From positions 1-64,000 of the forward strand of contig CAMZGD010000011.1 of NCBI GenBank assembly GCA_947306365.1: a stretch of DNA of 64,000 bases, given 5' to 3'. The position numbers were made by a program, and so were the translations under genes. This document shows positions 38,391 through 48,717 of this stretch, one piece after another; the first letter of the stretch is position 1, and each line of letters opens with the position of its first letter. The notes beneath the pieces were generated by a model, which saw nothing but the letters and a program-made list of their open reading frames with translations, did not search any database and had not been told where the DNA came from. This DNA comes from an uncultured Bacteroidales bacterium (GTDB lineage: Bacteria; Bacteroidota; Bacteroidia; Bacteroidales; UBA932).

Positions 38391-38416
38391 CCCTAATATA
38401 CCTAATCCACCACGTG

Positions 38417-39883
38417 ATGAATTCCGACAAAATAGTCATGGAGGGTCTGACGTACGACGACGTACTGCTCATTCCTGCCCGTTCCGAAGTGCTTCCCCGC
38501 GAGGTTGACATCCAGACCCGGTTTTCCCGGGAGATCCCGCTTCATGTGCCGATCGTCTCGGCGGCCATGGATACCGTGACCGACGCCAACCTGGCCATCG
38601 CCATCGCCCGGGAGGGCGGCATCGGCGTCATCCACAAGAATATGCCGATCGAAGCGCAGATGGAACACGTGCGCAAGGTGAAACGGGCGGAGAACGGCAT
38701 GATCTACGATCCGATCACCATCGATGTCGACGCCTGCGTGGGTGACGCGCTCCGGCTGATGGCACAGTACCATATCGGCGGCATCCCCGTCGTGGACCCC
38801 GGCAACCACCTGATCGGCATCGTCACGAACCGGGACCTCCGGTTCCAGGACAACCCGGCCACGCCCGTCAAGGCAGTGATGACGAGCGAACACCTGATCA
38901 CGGTCGGTCCTTCGACCACCATCCCGGAAGCGACCGAGGTGCTCCGCAAGAACCGCATCGAGAAACTGCCGGTGGTGGACGAACAGAACCGGCTGGTGGG
39001 ACTGATCACCTACCGCGACATCACGAAGATCAAGGATAATCCGAAGGCAAGCAAGGACAGCCTGGGCCGCCTTCGCGTGGCGGCGGCCGTGGGCGTCAAC
39101 TCCCACAGCCTCGAAGACGTGGAACGGCTGGTGAGCGTCCATACCGACGCCGTGGTGATCGATACCGCCCACGGCCACTCCGCAGGCGTGCTCAAGACCA
39201 TCCGGCGTGTCCGCGATGCCTTCCCCGACCTGCAGATCGTGGCGGGCAACATCGCCACCGGCGAAGCCGCCCTCGCCCTCAAGGAGTGCGGCGTAGACGC
39301 CGTGAAAGTGGGCATCGGCCCCGGCAGCATCTGCACCACCCGCATCATCGCGGGTATCGGCGTACCGCAGCTAACGGCCGTGATGAACGTTTCCGCCGCG
39401 CTGGAGGGCTCGGGCATTCCGGTGATCGCCGACGGCGGCATCCGCTATTCGGGCGACATCGTCAAGGCCCTGGCGGCAGGTGCCAGCACGATCATGGCCG
39501 GTTCGCTCTTCGCCGGCGTGGAGGAAGCCCCCGGCGAGGCCATCATCCTCAATGGCCGCAAGTTCAAGTCGTATCGCGGCATGGGCTCGCTCGAGGCGAT
39601 GCAGAAAGGGTCGAAGGACCGTTATTTCCAGGATATGGAAGAGGACATCAAGAAACTTGTGCCCGAAGGCATTGTGGCGCAGGTTCCGTACAAGGGCACC
39701 CTTGGCGAGGTCATCTACCAGCTGGTCGGCGGCCTGCGTGCCGGAATGGGCTATTGCGGCGCCGCGAACCTGGAAGCGCTGCGCAGCGCGAAGTTCGTGA
39801 AGATCACGGCGGCCGGCATGGTGGAGAGCCATCCGCACGACGTGACCATCACCCGTGAGGCGCCGAACTATTCCACGCGGTAG
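38417..39883 (+). CDS. guaB: Inosine-5'-monophosphate dehydrogenase
   Basis: The ATG at 38417 gives 488 residues (a GTG three bases earlier is less likely). The enzyme has the N-terminal [17 protein letters not shown], two CBS domains (about residues 95-205), the catalytic loop [10 protein letters not shown] with Cys306, the IMP-binding [18 protein letters not shown] and the flap [14 protein letters not shown]. It oxidises IMP to XMP, the committed step to guanine nucleotides. It is followed 39 nt later by the SurA-like gene; whether the two share a transcript is not clear. The protein looks complete. Confidence 0.97.
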   Translation: MNSDKIVMEGLTYDDVLLIPARSEVLPREVDIQTRFSREIPLHVPIVSAAMDTVTDANLAIAIAREGGIGVIHKNMPIEAQMEHVRKVKRAENGMIYDPITIDVDACVGDALRLMAQYHIGGIPVVDPGNHLIGIVTNRDLRFQDNPATPVKAVMTSEHLITVGPSTTIPEATEVLRKNRIEKLPVVDEQNRLVGLITYRDITKIKDNPKASKDSLGRLRVAAAVGVNSHSLEDVERLVSVHTDAVVIDTAHGHSAGVLKTIRRVRDAFPDLQIVAGNIATGEAALALKECGVDAVKVGIGPGSICTTRIIAGIGVPQLTAVMNVSAALEGSGIPVIADGGIRYSGDIVKALAAGASTIMAGSLFAGVEEAPGEAIILNGRKFKSYRGMGSLEAMQKGSKDRYFQDMEEDIKKLVPEGIVAQVPYKGTLGEVIYQLVGGLRAGMGYCGAANLEALRSAKFVKITAAGMVESHPHDVTITREAPNYSTR

Positions 39884-39922
39884 CGTTTGGCGCGGGAGTT
39901 GTTGATCCTGTGATCCGTTAAT

Positions 39923-41284
39923 ATGAGCAAGATGATGAAGATCCTCCCTGCGGCCCTGTTGCTGCTGGCGCTGCTGCCGGCCCGGGCCCAGAAATACGAT
40001 GGCGTGGTCGAGAAGTCCGTGGCGTTGGTGGGCAGCGACGTCGTGATGCTCTCCGACATCGAGTCTGAAGCGCAGATGATGCGTGCCCGCGGCCTGACCG
40101 TCGACAAGAGCGCCCGATGCGAGATTCTGGAGAACTTTCTGGTTTCGAAGCTTTTCCTGACGCAGGCAAAGCTCGACTCCCTGGTGGTGAACGACGCCCA
40201 GGTATCGGCGTCGCTCGACCAGCGGATGAACGAAGTCCTCACGACGCTGGGCGGCGAGCAGAAGGCCGAGGCTTATTTCGGCAAGCCGCTCTATAAACTG
40301 CGCCAGGAATGGTACGAAGCGCTGAGCGACCAGTCACTGATCCAGGAGATGCAGCGCAACGTGGCCTCGGACATTCCGAAGGTCACGCCCCGGGACATCC
40401 GCAAATACGCTGAAGAGACGGCGGAGGAAGACCTTCCGATGGTGAGCACCAAGTACCGGATCCGCCAGATCGGCATCTATCCCGACAAGGAAGCAGCCGA
40501 ACTGGCCGTGAAGGAGCAGCTGATCGGCCTGCGCGAGCGGGTGGTGAACGGCGAGAAATTCTCCACGCTGGCCCGCCTCTATTCGCAGGACCCGGGCAGC
40601 ATGGCCAAGGGCGGGGAACTCGGCATGGCCTCGCGGTCGATCTTCTGGCCCGCTTTCTCCGATGCGGCGATGTCGCTCAAGGTGGGGCAGGTGTCCCAGA
40701 TTGTGGAGACGCCCGACGGCTTCCACATCATCCAGCTCATCGAGCGTGACGGCGACATGTTCAACGCCCGCCACATCCTGATCAAGCCGCAATACACGTC
40801 CGAAGACCGTGACCGTGCCTTCCGGAAACTCGACAGCATCCGCAATCTCATCGTACTCGACAGCATGAGTTTCTTCGATGCCGCCCGTTCCTTCTCCGAG
40901 GAGAAGCACAGCGCCACCAGCGGCGGCCTGATGGCCGACGAATACACGGGCTCTTCCTATTTTGAGAAGGACCAGCTCAAGCCGGCCGACTACAATGTGC
41001 TGCGCAACATGAAGGAAGGCGACATCTCCGAGCCGTTCGAGTCGCTCGACAACGAAGGCCGCAACGGGAATACCCTCTACAAGATCCTCTATCTCGAGAA
41101 AGTGATTCCCGCCCATGTGGCAAACTTCAAGGAAGACTACAACACCCTGCTCGACGAGGTCAACAACAAGAATTCGATGGCGGCCATCGACAAGTTCATC
41201 GAAGAGAAGCAGAAGACCACATACATCGTCATCGATCCGATGTTCCAGGGGTGCGAATTCCAGCGGAAAGGCTGGATCAGGTAA
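39923..41284 (+). CDS. SurA-like periplasmic peptidyl-prolyl isomerase
   Basis: A 453-residue exported chaperone with a signal peptide (MSKMMKILPAALLLLALLPA, cleavage near ARAQ), an N-terminal helical SurA-like domain (DGVVEKSVALVGSDVVMLSD) and two parvulin-type rotamase domains. The first is marked by GEKFSTLARLYSQDPGSMAK and GQVSQIVETPDGFHIIQLIE; the second by ARHILIKPQYTSEDRDRAF and a GGLMADEYTGSSYF segment. SurA-type proteins fold beta-barrel proteins in the periplasm. It lies 3 nt upstream of the OstA-like gene, as is common when the pair serves outer-membrane assembly. Confidence 0.92.
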   Translation: MSKMMKILPAALLLLALLPARAQKYDGVVEKSVALVGSDVVMLSDIESEAQMMRARGLTVDKSARCEILENFLVSKLFLTQAKLDSLVVNDAQVSASLDQRMNEVLTTLGGEQKAEAYFGKPLYKLRQEWYEALSDQSLIQEMQRNVASDIPKVTPRDIRKYAEETAEEDLPMVSTKYRIRQIGIYPDKEAAELAVKEQLIGLRERVVNGEKFSTLARLYSQDPGSMAKGGELGMASRSIFWPAFSDAAMSLKVGQVSQIVETPDGFHIIQLIERDGDMFNARHILIKPQYTSEDRDRAFRKLDSIRNLIVLDSMSFFDAARSFSEEKHSATSGGLMADEYTGSSYFEKDQLKPADYNVLRNMKEGDISEPFESLDNEGRNGNTLYKILYLEKVIPAHVANFKEDYNTLLDEVNNKNSMAAIDKFIEEKQKTTYIVIDPMFQGCEFQRKGWIR

Positions 41285-41287
41285 CGT

Positions 41288-43831
41288 ATGCGCCTCTCCC
41301 GTCGGACCCGGCTTGTCCTCCTGCTGGCGCTTCTGGCCTGCAGCCCGCTCCTGTGGGCGCAGAAGAAGCCCGTCAAGGAAGACAACGTGTTCCGGCTGGT
41401 GCAGGCGGAACGGGCCGAGCAGTACGAACAGTACGGCCTGCATTACCGTCTGGTCAAGGGGCACGCCCGCTTCCTCCACAACGACACCTACCTGCTGTGC
41501 GACTCCGCCTCGTGGAACGTGGATTCCAAGTTCATCGAGGCCTACGGCCACGTGCAGCTGATCCAGAACAACACGATGCTCAAGAGCGAGGAGATGTTCT
41601 ACTGGATCGACGACAACAAGGCCCAGTTCCGCGGTCCGCTGGTGGAACTCTACGACAAGGACGGCAATACGCTCCGGACGGGAACGCTGACCTACAACAC
41701 GAAGGACAGCGTGGCCGTCTTCGAGTTCGGAGGTGCGCTGAAAGAAAAGGACGGCGGGGTCATCGAGAGCGCCCAGGGCACCTACGATGCCAAGGAAGGC
41801 CTGTTCACCTTCACCGAGCGGGTGGAGATCTTCCTGGACTCGGTCGAGATGACGACGAGCGTGCTGCGGTATTACACGGAAGACGAGAAGGCCCATTTCG
41901 GCCGCAACACGAATGTATGGCGCGATGACGGCTTCCTGCGTGCCGACGGCGGCTGGCAGGACCGCAAGAACCACGTGATCCATTTCTCGAACCACGTCTT
42001 TATGTTCGACCCCTCCTACGACGCCTGGGCCGACGAGGTGTACTACAACCAGCTGAACGGTGCGGTCGACCTGGTCTCGAATGCGCAGGTGCTGGATACG
42101 ACCAACAAGAGCATCTACCTGGGCGATCACCTGCAGTATCTGCCGGCCGACGATTCGTTGTCCGACCGCGGGGTGCTGACGGGTGACCCGGCCATCATCT
42201 ATTTCGGCGAGAACGAAGACCACGAGATCGATACGCTGTATGTCCGTGCCGATACGTTCTATGTATATGCCGTCCCCCGATGTGACATACCGGAGGATGA
42301 AGTGAAGGAGGCTGAAAAGCGGCTGGAAGACATCCAGTTCGATGCGCTGGGAAAGAAGCGGACGGAAGAAGCCGCCGTGCGGGAGAAGCAGCGGATCCAG
42401 AAAATGCGCGATGCGGGCAAGCTGCCGCCTGAGTGGGTGGAACAGCAGCAGAAGGCGGAGGCCGATTCGCTGGCCGCGCTGGCCCGCCTCGATTCCCTCG
42501 TGACGGTGGGCGTGGTCGATTCGCTCGTGGCTGCGGCCGACTCCATCCGCTCGTCGCTCCGTTCGGTGGACTCGCTGCTTTTCCTCGGTTTCAAGCAGCT
42601 GGAACCGGAACCGCCCGCGCCGGCCGCCGCTCCCGATTCCCTGGAGAACGCCGCCGTGGATTCCCTGCCGCCGCGCGACACCACGCCGGTCCGGTTTGTC
42701 CATGCCTGGAAGAATGTCAGGCTGTACCGCAGCGACATCCAGGCTGTCTGCGATTCGATTGTCTTCACGGAGCTCGATTCGATCGCCCGGCTCTACGGTT
42801 CGCCGGCCCTCTGGAATGAAGTCAGGAATCAGCTGACGGCGGATGAGATGCAGCTCCTGATGAAGGACGGCGCCTTGTCGCGGGGCAGTATGATCACCAA
42901 TGCGTGGCTCATCTCTCAACAGGACACGGCCCATTACAACCAGATCAAGAGCACGGAGATGCAAGGCTGGTTCCGCGACAACAAGCTCTACCGCTTCGAT
43001 GCGCTGGGCGGCGTGTCAGCCATTTTCTACCTGACCGACGAAGAGGTGATCACGACCATCAACGTGAAGGAATCCAAGTCGCTGACGGCTGCGATGAAAG
43101 ACGCTACGGCACAGCGCCTGCTCTATGTCGAATCCATCAAGAGCGACGCATATCCGGTGGGCGAACTGCCGGCGGAGAAACAGCGGCTGAAGGATTTCAA
43201 GTGGCGGGGCGACGAGCGTCCGGTATCCAGGGATTCCATCACCACGCGGCGTCCCCGTGAATCGGAGCGGGACCAGTATGCTGGCCTCAAGCGTCCGCTG
43301 TATCGCGAGACCAACAAGTTCTTCAACAACTATCTGCTCGACCTGTTTGAAAAGCGCGACGCCGAGAAGCGGGCGGAAATGGCGCGCCGGAAGGCGGTGC
43401 AGGATTCGCTGCTGAAGGCCTCGATGCTGGAAGAACAGGCCCGGGAGCACGAAGCGGCACTGCCGGTCGATTCGACCGCTGCGGTCCCCGTACTTGTGCC
43501 TGACAGCACGTCAGTCGCGATACCGGACAGTGTGGTTATCGTCGAAACGCCGGTCGTGATGACCGACACGACGGCTGTCGCGGTTGAAAAAGCCTCACCT
43601 GTCGTCGTGCAGCAGACCGATGCCGTCGAAGCCCGTCCCGAACGGATCATCGACCGTCGGGACGAGCCTGAGGCCGTACCGGCTTCGCCCGAAACCGTTA
43701 TCCGGACGGAAAAGCTCACCCGTGCCGAAAAACGCGCCTTGCGCCGTGCCGAGCGTCAGGCCCGGAGGGCGGAACGCCGGGCTGTCCGTGCGCTGCGCCG
43801 GGCCGCCCGTCACGCTGAACGCCATCGCTAA
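41288..43831 (+). CDS. OstA/LptA-like LPS transport protein with a highly basic tail
   Basis: The 847-residue protein has a signal peptide ending LLWAQ. The first half follows the OstA/LptA-like repeat pattern (GHARFLHNDTYLLCDSASWN, YGHVQLIQNNTMLKSEEMFY, GTLTYNTKDSVAVFEFGG, GVIESAQGTYDAKEGLFTF), the jelly-roll strands that carry LPS across the periplasm. The second half has a long charged linker rich in Asp-Ser and Ala (about residues 395-480), a further OstA-like segment and a C-terminal tail of about 40 residues dense in Arg and Ala (EKRALRRAERQARRAERR). It is cotranscribed with the SurA-like gene. The very basic tail is unusual; see findings. Confidence 0.85.
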   Translation: MRLSRRTRLVLLLALLACSPLLWAQKKPVKEDNVFRLVQAERAEQYEQYGLHYRLVKGHARFLHNDTYLLCDSASWNVDSKFIEAYGHVQLIQNNTMLKSEEMFYWIDDNKAQFRGPLVELYDKDGNTLRTGTLTYNTKDSVAVFEFGGALKEKDGGVIESAQGTYDAKEGLFTFTERVEIFLDSVEMTTSVLRYYTEDEKAHFGRNTNVWRDDGFLRADGGWQDRKNHVIHFSNHVFMFDPSYDAWADEVYYNQLNGAVDLVSNAQVLDTTNKSIYLGDHLQYLPADDSLSDRGVLTGDPAIIYFGENEDHEIDTLYVRADTFYVYAVPRCDIPEDEVKEAEKRLEDIQFDALGKKRTEEAAVREKQRIQKMRDAGKLPPEWVEQQQKAEADSLAALARLDSLVTVGVVDSLVAAADSIRSSLRSVDSLLFLGFKQLEPEPPAPAAAPDSLENAAVDSLPPRDTTPVRFVHAWKNVRLYRSDIQAVCDSIVFTELDSIARLYGSPALWNEVRNQLTADEMQLLMKDGALSRGSMITNAWLISQQDTAHYNQIKSTEMQGWFRDNKLYRFDALGGVSAIFYLTDEEVITTINVKESKSLTAAMKDATAQRLLYVESIKSDAYPVGELPAEKQRLKDFKWRGDERPVSRDSITTRRPRESERDQYAGLKRPLYRETNKFFNNYLLDLFEKRDAEKRAEMARRKAVQDSLLKASMLEEQAREHEAALPVDSTAAVPVLVPDSTSVAIPDSVVIVETPVVMTDTTAVAVEKASPVVVQQTDAVEARPERIIDRRDEPEAVPASPETVIRTEKLTRAEKRALRRAERQARRAERRAVRALRRAARHAERHR

Positions 43832-43900
43832 TCCCTTTTCCCTGCCTTTTTCTTGCGGTTATATCCTGGTTATTCGCTGGTTTTTACAGATTTTTTTGCT

Positions 43901-43908
43901 TAAATTTG
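43901..43908 (+). promoter_or_regulatory. -7 box TAAATTTG for the SusC/SusD operon
   Basis: Exact box with a TGGTTTTT stretch about 23 nt upstream; the leader to ATG 43953 is about 40 nt. Confidence 0.6.
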
Positions 43909-43952
43909 TAAAAATTAACTTAGGGATATTGTTCAACCTAAAATAACTGCTT

Positions 43953-46900
43953 ATGAAGAAAGTATTGATCGTCGTGCTGATGGTGCTGTCCTGCAGCGCC
44001 GTTCTGGCACAGACAAGGGTCACCGGACGGGTGACTTCTTCACAGGACGGTTCGCCCATTCCCTTTGCCAGTGTCGTGGTGAAGGGTACGATGACGGGCG
44101 TTGCGTCCAACGAGAACGGTGCGTATGTCCTGGACAACGTGCCGTCCAATGCAGTCCTCGTGTTCTCTTCCATCGGTTTCAACGACTTGGAGGTAATGGT
44201 GTCCGGCCGGTCCGTCATTGATGCCGCGCTGACGCCGAATGCCGAATCCTTGGAAGAAACAATCGTCGTAGCATATGGTACCGCCAAGAAAGGTACCTAT
44301 ACGGGAGCCGCTTCTGTGGTGAAACAGGAATCCATCAAGGATGTTCCGACTGTTTCCTTCGAGCAGGCGCTGAACGGCAAGGTCGCCGGCATGCAGATTA
44401 CCAGCAGTTCCGGCCAGGCTGGTTCCGCCTCTTCGATCCGTATCCGTGGTATCGGTTCCATGAACGCTTCTAACGAGCCGCTCTATGTCATCGACGGTGT
44501 CCCGGCCCAGTCCGGCGATGCCGGTCAGATGAGTGACTACATCTATTCGACCAACAACGTGATGAACTCCCTCAACCCAAGTGACATTGAGTCGATTACC
44601 GTGTTGAAGGATGCGGCCGCTTCCGCCCTCTACGGCTCCCGTGCCGCAAACGGCGTGATCCTGGTCACAACCAAGAAGGGCAAGGAAGGCCGGCCGACGG
44701 TGACCTTCAAGGCTTCAGTGGGTATCACCCCCGACTGGGCCGTGAAGAACTTCGAGCCTGCTTCCGTGTATGACAACGTGAATGCCCTCTATACCATCTT
44801 CCACGATGCCGGCACCCGCGTTGACGGCCTTGATGTCGCTTCCGCTTCCTCCGATGCCGTCCGGATGCTGAACAGCCGCTGGAACCGTTTCGGCTACAAA
44901 CTATCCGCTACCGGCACGGGTGCCTACGACCCCATCAAGATCGAAGCCTTGGATGACGGCCAGATCAAGCGTACCGACGCCAACGGCAACCTCATCTTCT
45001 TTGATTGGATGAATGCCTACTTCCGTACGGCTGTTTATCAGACCTACGACCTGAGTGTGAGCGGCGGCACGAAAAACAGCAACTACTATACGTCGTTCGC
45101 CTATACAAAAGACCAGGGCCGAGTCTATATCAACGGCTTTGACCGTATCAGCGGCCGCGTGAACCTCAACCAGAAGGTGGGCAAACACTTCGAACTTACC
45201 ACTAACGTGGCTGTCGCCAGCACCGACCGCACGGGTTTCAACGATACCATCAACAACTCTGACAACTACTTCATGCAGTCTGTCAACCTGTTGTGGCCAC
45301 TCTACTGGCCTGACAACTATAAGGACGGCACTCCGTGGACGAGCCGCTATCAGAGTTATGGCTACAACCTGCTCTATTACAACAACCTCTGGGAAAACAG
45401 CTCGAAGAGCCTGAAGATTTCGGTCAACGAAACCGCGACGGTCAAGTTCACCGATTGGCTGAATCTGCGCACCGTGTTCTCCTACGATGACACGCGCTAC
45501 CGCGATCATCTCTATTATAGCCCCGAGCATTATTCGGGTGCTTCCGACAACGGCCGCGTGAGCGAAATGTCCACCATTTACCAGAAACTCGTATCCTCGA
45601 CGACGCTCAACTTCAACAAGAGCTTCGGTGACCACGGCGTATCCGCACTGGTTGGTTTTGAGGCAGAGCGCAATACCACCGATTTCCACCGTTCCACCGG
45701 TAAGGATCTTCCGGTGAGCGCCCTCCACACCGTGGCGACTGCCGGCTCGCTCGATGCGAACGGCTATAGCTGGGGCAATTCGATGATGTCCATCCTCTCC
45801 CGCCTGGAGTACAACTATGCGGGCAAGTACTATGCTTCTGCTTCGTTCCGTCGCGACGGTTCATCCCGGCTCGGCGCTGACACGCGTTGGGGTAACTTCT
45901 GGTCGGTGGCCGCTTCCTGGCGCATCAGCGAGGAGGAATTCTTCAAGAGTCAGGACGTCGTAGACAACCTTCGCCTGAGGGCTTCCTATGGTGTCAACGG
46001 TACATTGCCGAGCAGCAACTACGGCTGGCGTTCGCTGGCGGGCTACAGCTATCAATATATGGGTTCCCCGGGTGGCGCGCTGGTCAATGCGGCCGATGCC
46101 AACCTCTCCTGGGAAACCAGTTATACGTACAACCTCGCCCTCGAGTTCGGCCTGTTCAACAGCCGCCTCACCGGTAGCGTCGAATACTTCAACCGCGACT
46201 CCAAAGACCTGCTGCAGGACGTTCCGATTTCAACGACCACGGGCTTCGGTTCCACGCTTCAGAACATCGGCGAGATCAACAACCACGGCTTCGAAGTGGA
46301 ACTGGGCGGCGATATCATCCGCAACAACAACTTCCGTTGGAGTGCCAGCGTCAATGCTTCGTTCATCCGTTCGAAAGTCACGAAACTGTATGATGACGCT
46401 GACATCATCTGGTACGACCCTACGGGCGGCGACGGCAACACGCAGTTCCTCTATCGCGTCGGTGAATCGACCCTTGCCATCTACGGTCGGGAGTGGGCCG
46501 GGACCAACCCTGAGAATGGCGACAACCTCTGGTATTCCAACAATGACAATTGCGACATGAAGATTAATGGTCGCAACGTCGTACTTGACTTCAATGACAC
46601 CGACGAGGTGATTCTCGGCGATGTCAACCCGTTCGCCTATGGCGGCATCAACACCGACTTGGAATGGAACGGCTTGACCTTCGGCTTGAACTTCATCTAC
46701 AAGCTGGGCGGCAAGATTTACGACGGCTCGGTCTATCGTCTGGCTGACGACGGTTATTTCTGGAACCGTATCCGCAGCAAGGAGTACCTGGCTAACGTCT
46801 GGACGCCGACCAACCACAACGGCATCTATCCCCAGCTCCGCGGCTGCGACCTTGAGGATGCCATGGAATACAGCTCCCGCTGGATGCACGACGGCACGTT

Positions 46901-47117
46901 CCTCCGCCTGAAAACCATCTCTCTCGGCTACAACCTGCCGACCAACCTGATCAAGAAGGTCGGTCTCGACAAGGCCCGCGTCTATTTCAACGGCAGCAAC
47001 CTGCTGACCTTCTCCAAGTACACCTGGGCCGATCCGGAAGTCAATGCCTACGGTTCCCGTGCCTTTGAGACGCCTATTGGAAAGACCTATACCTTCGGTA
47101 TTGAACTCAGCTTCTAA
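43953..47117 (+). CDS. SusC/RagA-type TonB-linked outer membrane transporter
   Basis: A 1054-residue SusC-type receptor with a signal peptide ending VLAQ, an N-terminal carboxypeptidase-like domain (TRVTGRVTSSQDGSPIPFAS), the SusC plug signature (LNGKVAGMQITSSSGQAGSA, IRIRGIGSMNASNEPLYVI, DAAASALYGSRAANGVILVT) and a barrel ending TFGIELSF. It pairs with the SusD homologue 23 nt downstream to form a TonB-driven uptake complex for a glycan or peptide. No glycoside hydrolase, lyase or regulator lies nearby, so the substrate cannot be inferred. Confidence 0.95.
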   Translation: MKKVLIVVLMVLSCSAVLAQTRVTGRVTSSQDGSPIPFASVVVKGTMTGVASNENGAYVLDNVPSNAVLVFSSIGFNDLEVMVSGRSVIDAALTPNAESLEETIVVAYGTAKKGTYTGAASVVKQESIKDVPTVSFEQALNGKVAGMQITSSSGQAGSASSIRIRGIGSMNASNEPLYVIDGVPAQSGDAGQMSDYIYSTNNVMNSLNPSDIESITVLKDAAASALYGSRAANGVILVTTKKGKEGRPTVTFKASVGITPDWAVKNFEPASVYDNVNALYTIFHDAGTRVDGLDVASASSDAVRMLNSRWNRFGYKLSATGTGAYDPIKIEALDDGQIKRTDANGNLIFFDWMNAYFRTAVYQTYDLSVSGGTKNSNYYTSFAYTKDQGRVYINGFDRISGRVNLNQKVGKHFELTTNVAVASTDRTGFNDTINNSDNYFMQSVNLLWPLYWPDNYKDGTPWTSRYQSYGYNLLYYNNLWENSSKSLKISVNETATVKFTDWLNLRTVFSYDDTRYRDHLYYSPEHYSGASDNGRVSEMSTIYQKLVSSTTLNFNKSFGDHGVSALVGFEAERNTTDFHRSTGKDLPVSALHTVATAGSLDANGYSWGNSMMSILSRLEYNYAGKYYASASFRRDGSSRLGADTRWGNFWSVAASWRISEEEFFKSQDVVDNLRLRASYGVNGTLPSSNYGWRSLAGYSYQYMGSPGGALVNAADANLSWETSYTYNLALEFGLFNSRLTGSVEYFNRDSKDLLQDVPISTTTGFGSTLQNIGEINNHGFEVELGGDIIRNNNFRWSASVNASFIRSKVTKLYDDADIIWYDPTGGDGNTQFLYRVGESTLAIYGREWAGTNPENGDNLWYSNNDNCDMKINGRNVVLDFNDTDEVILGDVNPFAYGGINTDLEWNGLTFGLNFIYKLGGKIYDGSVYRLADDGYFWNRIRSKEYLANVWTPTNHNGIYPQLRGCDLEDAMEYSSRWMHDGTFLRLKTISLGYNLPTNLIKKVGLDKARVYFNGSNLLTFSKYTWADPEVNAYGSRAFETPIGKTYTFGIELSF

Positions 47118-47140
47118 CGGACCCTCAAAAACTTAGAATC

Positions 47141-48646
47141 ATGAAAAAGATATACAGCATATTGCTTTCATTGGTGTGCATCCTGACGCTTGCTTCCTGC
47201 CAGGATTTCCTCGACATGGCTCCGACCAACCAGGCGGACTCTTCCACCTGCCTGACCAGCATCCACGATGCGCAAGTCATGCTCAACGGCTTGATTTACA
47301 AGATGAGTTCGTCGAATTACTACGGCAGGAACTTCCTGCTCTACGGTGATGCGAAAGGCGGCGACCTGACCATCTATACGGGCGGTAACCCGGGTGATGC
47401 CCTTTACTATTTCAACCACTCGGCTTCCAGCGGAGCCTATTCGGGCTTCTGGTCCACGGGCTATAACTGCCTGCTGCAGGCCAACAACATTATCAACAAC
47501 ATCAAGAAGTTGCAGAGTGAAGGTGCGACCGAGGACTTTGATGACATCCTCGGCCAGGCGTTGACAATCCGCGCTATGATTCATTTCGACCTCGTCCGCC
47601 TGTACGGAAAGCCGTACAACATGGATAAGAGCAGTGATGGCATCACGGTAGTCACCGAGCAGGTCGATGCTTCGGCCAAATTGCTCCGCGATCCGGTGGA
47701 GAAGGCCTACACGCAAATCGTCGCCGACCTGACCGAAGCCGCTCCGCTGCTTTCGACCAAGGTCGCCCGCGGCTATGTCAATTACTATGCGAACCAGATG
47801 CTGCTCGGCAAGGTGTATCAGTATATGGACAACCAGACTGCAGCGCTGAAGTGCTTCGAGACAGTGATCAGCAGCAAGAAGTATGACCTCTATACCCCGG
47901 AAAACTGGGTTGCCTCGTGGTCACGGGAGTTCGGAAGCGAATCGATTTTCGAGATCGGCATTTATCCGAGCGAGGGTGACCTCGGCACGGGCAGCTTGGG
48001 CTGCTACTATATGCGCAAGGGGCATATCAATACCGCCAACGGCAACTTTTACGCCAGCAAGTACTGGATGGATATCATGGGCAAGGACGATGTCCGCTGG
48101 GGCATCATGGACTGGGACCACTATTATGGCGACGACTCCGTGTCGGACAACATCAAGGCCCGTTCAGAATATGGGAAGGACTGCTGCTACAAGTATTCGG
48201 GCAGCATCAATCTGGCCGGCGACAAGGGATCTTCGAACTTCACGGCTGTCAACATCAAGGTGTTCCGCCTGTCCGAGGCTTATCTGCTTGCCGCTGAGGC
48301 TGCACTGTCGACCAATGACAAGGCCAAGGCTGCCGAGTATCTGAATGCGATTGCCAAGCGTGATCCGCGCTACACGGCCTGGACTGCTTCGACCGTGACG
48401 GCTGATGCTATCTACAACGAGTATCGTCGCGAGTTCCTTTGCGAAGGCAAGCTGTTCTTCGAAGCATGCCGCCTGAACAAGACCGTCACCTTTGAGGACA
48501 ACGCCTATTACGGTGCCACCGTATCGTCCCGCCGTGGCCTGACCATCGACCGCAGCAATAACCTGTGCCGTCTCCCGATATCCATCGACGAGATCCACGC
48601 AAATCCGTCGATCCAGCAGAATCCCGGCTATTCCGGATCGGAATAA
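47141..48646 (+). CDS. SusD/RagB-type nutrient-binding lipoprotein
   Basis: A 501-residue lipoprotein with a signal peptide ending TLASC. The SusD fold is shown by QDFLDMAPTNQADSSTCLTS, the RAMIHFDLVRLYGKPY tetratricopeptide-like helix, ANQMLLGKVYQYMDNQTAAL and EYRREFLCEGKLFFEACRLN near the C-terminus. SusD proteins sit on the lid of the SusC transporter and bind the substrate. The residue after the lipid Cys is Gln followed by DFLD, so acidic residues are near the anchor as in many surface-exposed Bacteroidetes lipoproteins. It ends 24 nt before a terminator. Confidence 0.94.
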   Translation: MKKIYSILLSLVCILTLASCQDFLDMAPTNQADSSTCLTSIHDAQVMLNGLIYKMSSSNYYGRNFLLYGDAKGGDLTIYTGGNPGDALYYFNHSASSGAYSGFWSTGYNCLLQANNIINNIKKLQSEGATEDFDDILGQALTIRAMIHFDLVRLYGKPYNMDKSSDGITVVTEQVDASAKLLRDPVEKAYTQIVADLTEAAPLLSTKVARGYVNYYANQMLLGKVYQYMDNQTAALKCFETVISSKKYDLYTPENWVASWSREFGSESIFEIGIYPSEGDLGTGSLGCYYMRKGHINTANGNFYASKYWMDIMGKDDVRWGIMDWDHYYGDDSVSDNIKARSEYGKDCCYKYSGSINLAGDKGSSNFTAVNIKVFRLSEAYLLAAEAALSTNDKAKAAEYLNAIAKRDPRYTAWTASTVTADAIYNEYRREFLCEGKLFFEACRLNKTVTFEDNAYYGATVSSRRGLTIDRSNNLCRLPISIDEIHANPSIQQNPGYSGSE

Positions 48647-48670
48647 CCGTTCAATCTGACTTGTTACTTG

Positions 48671-48702
48671 ACAGCCGCCCTTTCCAGAGCGGCTGTTTTT
48701 TT
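48671..48702 (+). terminator. Rho-independent terminator after the SusC/SusD pair
   Basis: Stem ACAGCCGC (48671-48678), loop, arm GCGGCTGT (48689-48696), then a T-run into the next promoter. Confidence 0.9.
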
Positions 48703-48704
48703 GT

Positions 48705-48712
48705 TATCTTTG
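48705..48712 (+). promoter_or_regulatory. -7 box TATCTTTG for the MBL-fold hydrolase
   Basis: Exact box immediately after the terminator; ATG 48718 follows 6 nt later, predicting a leaderless mRNA. Confidence 0.6.
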
Positions 48713-48717
48713 CAAAT

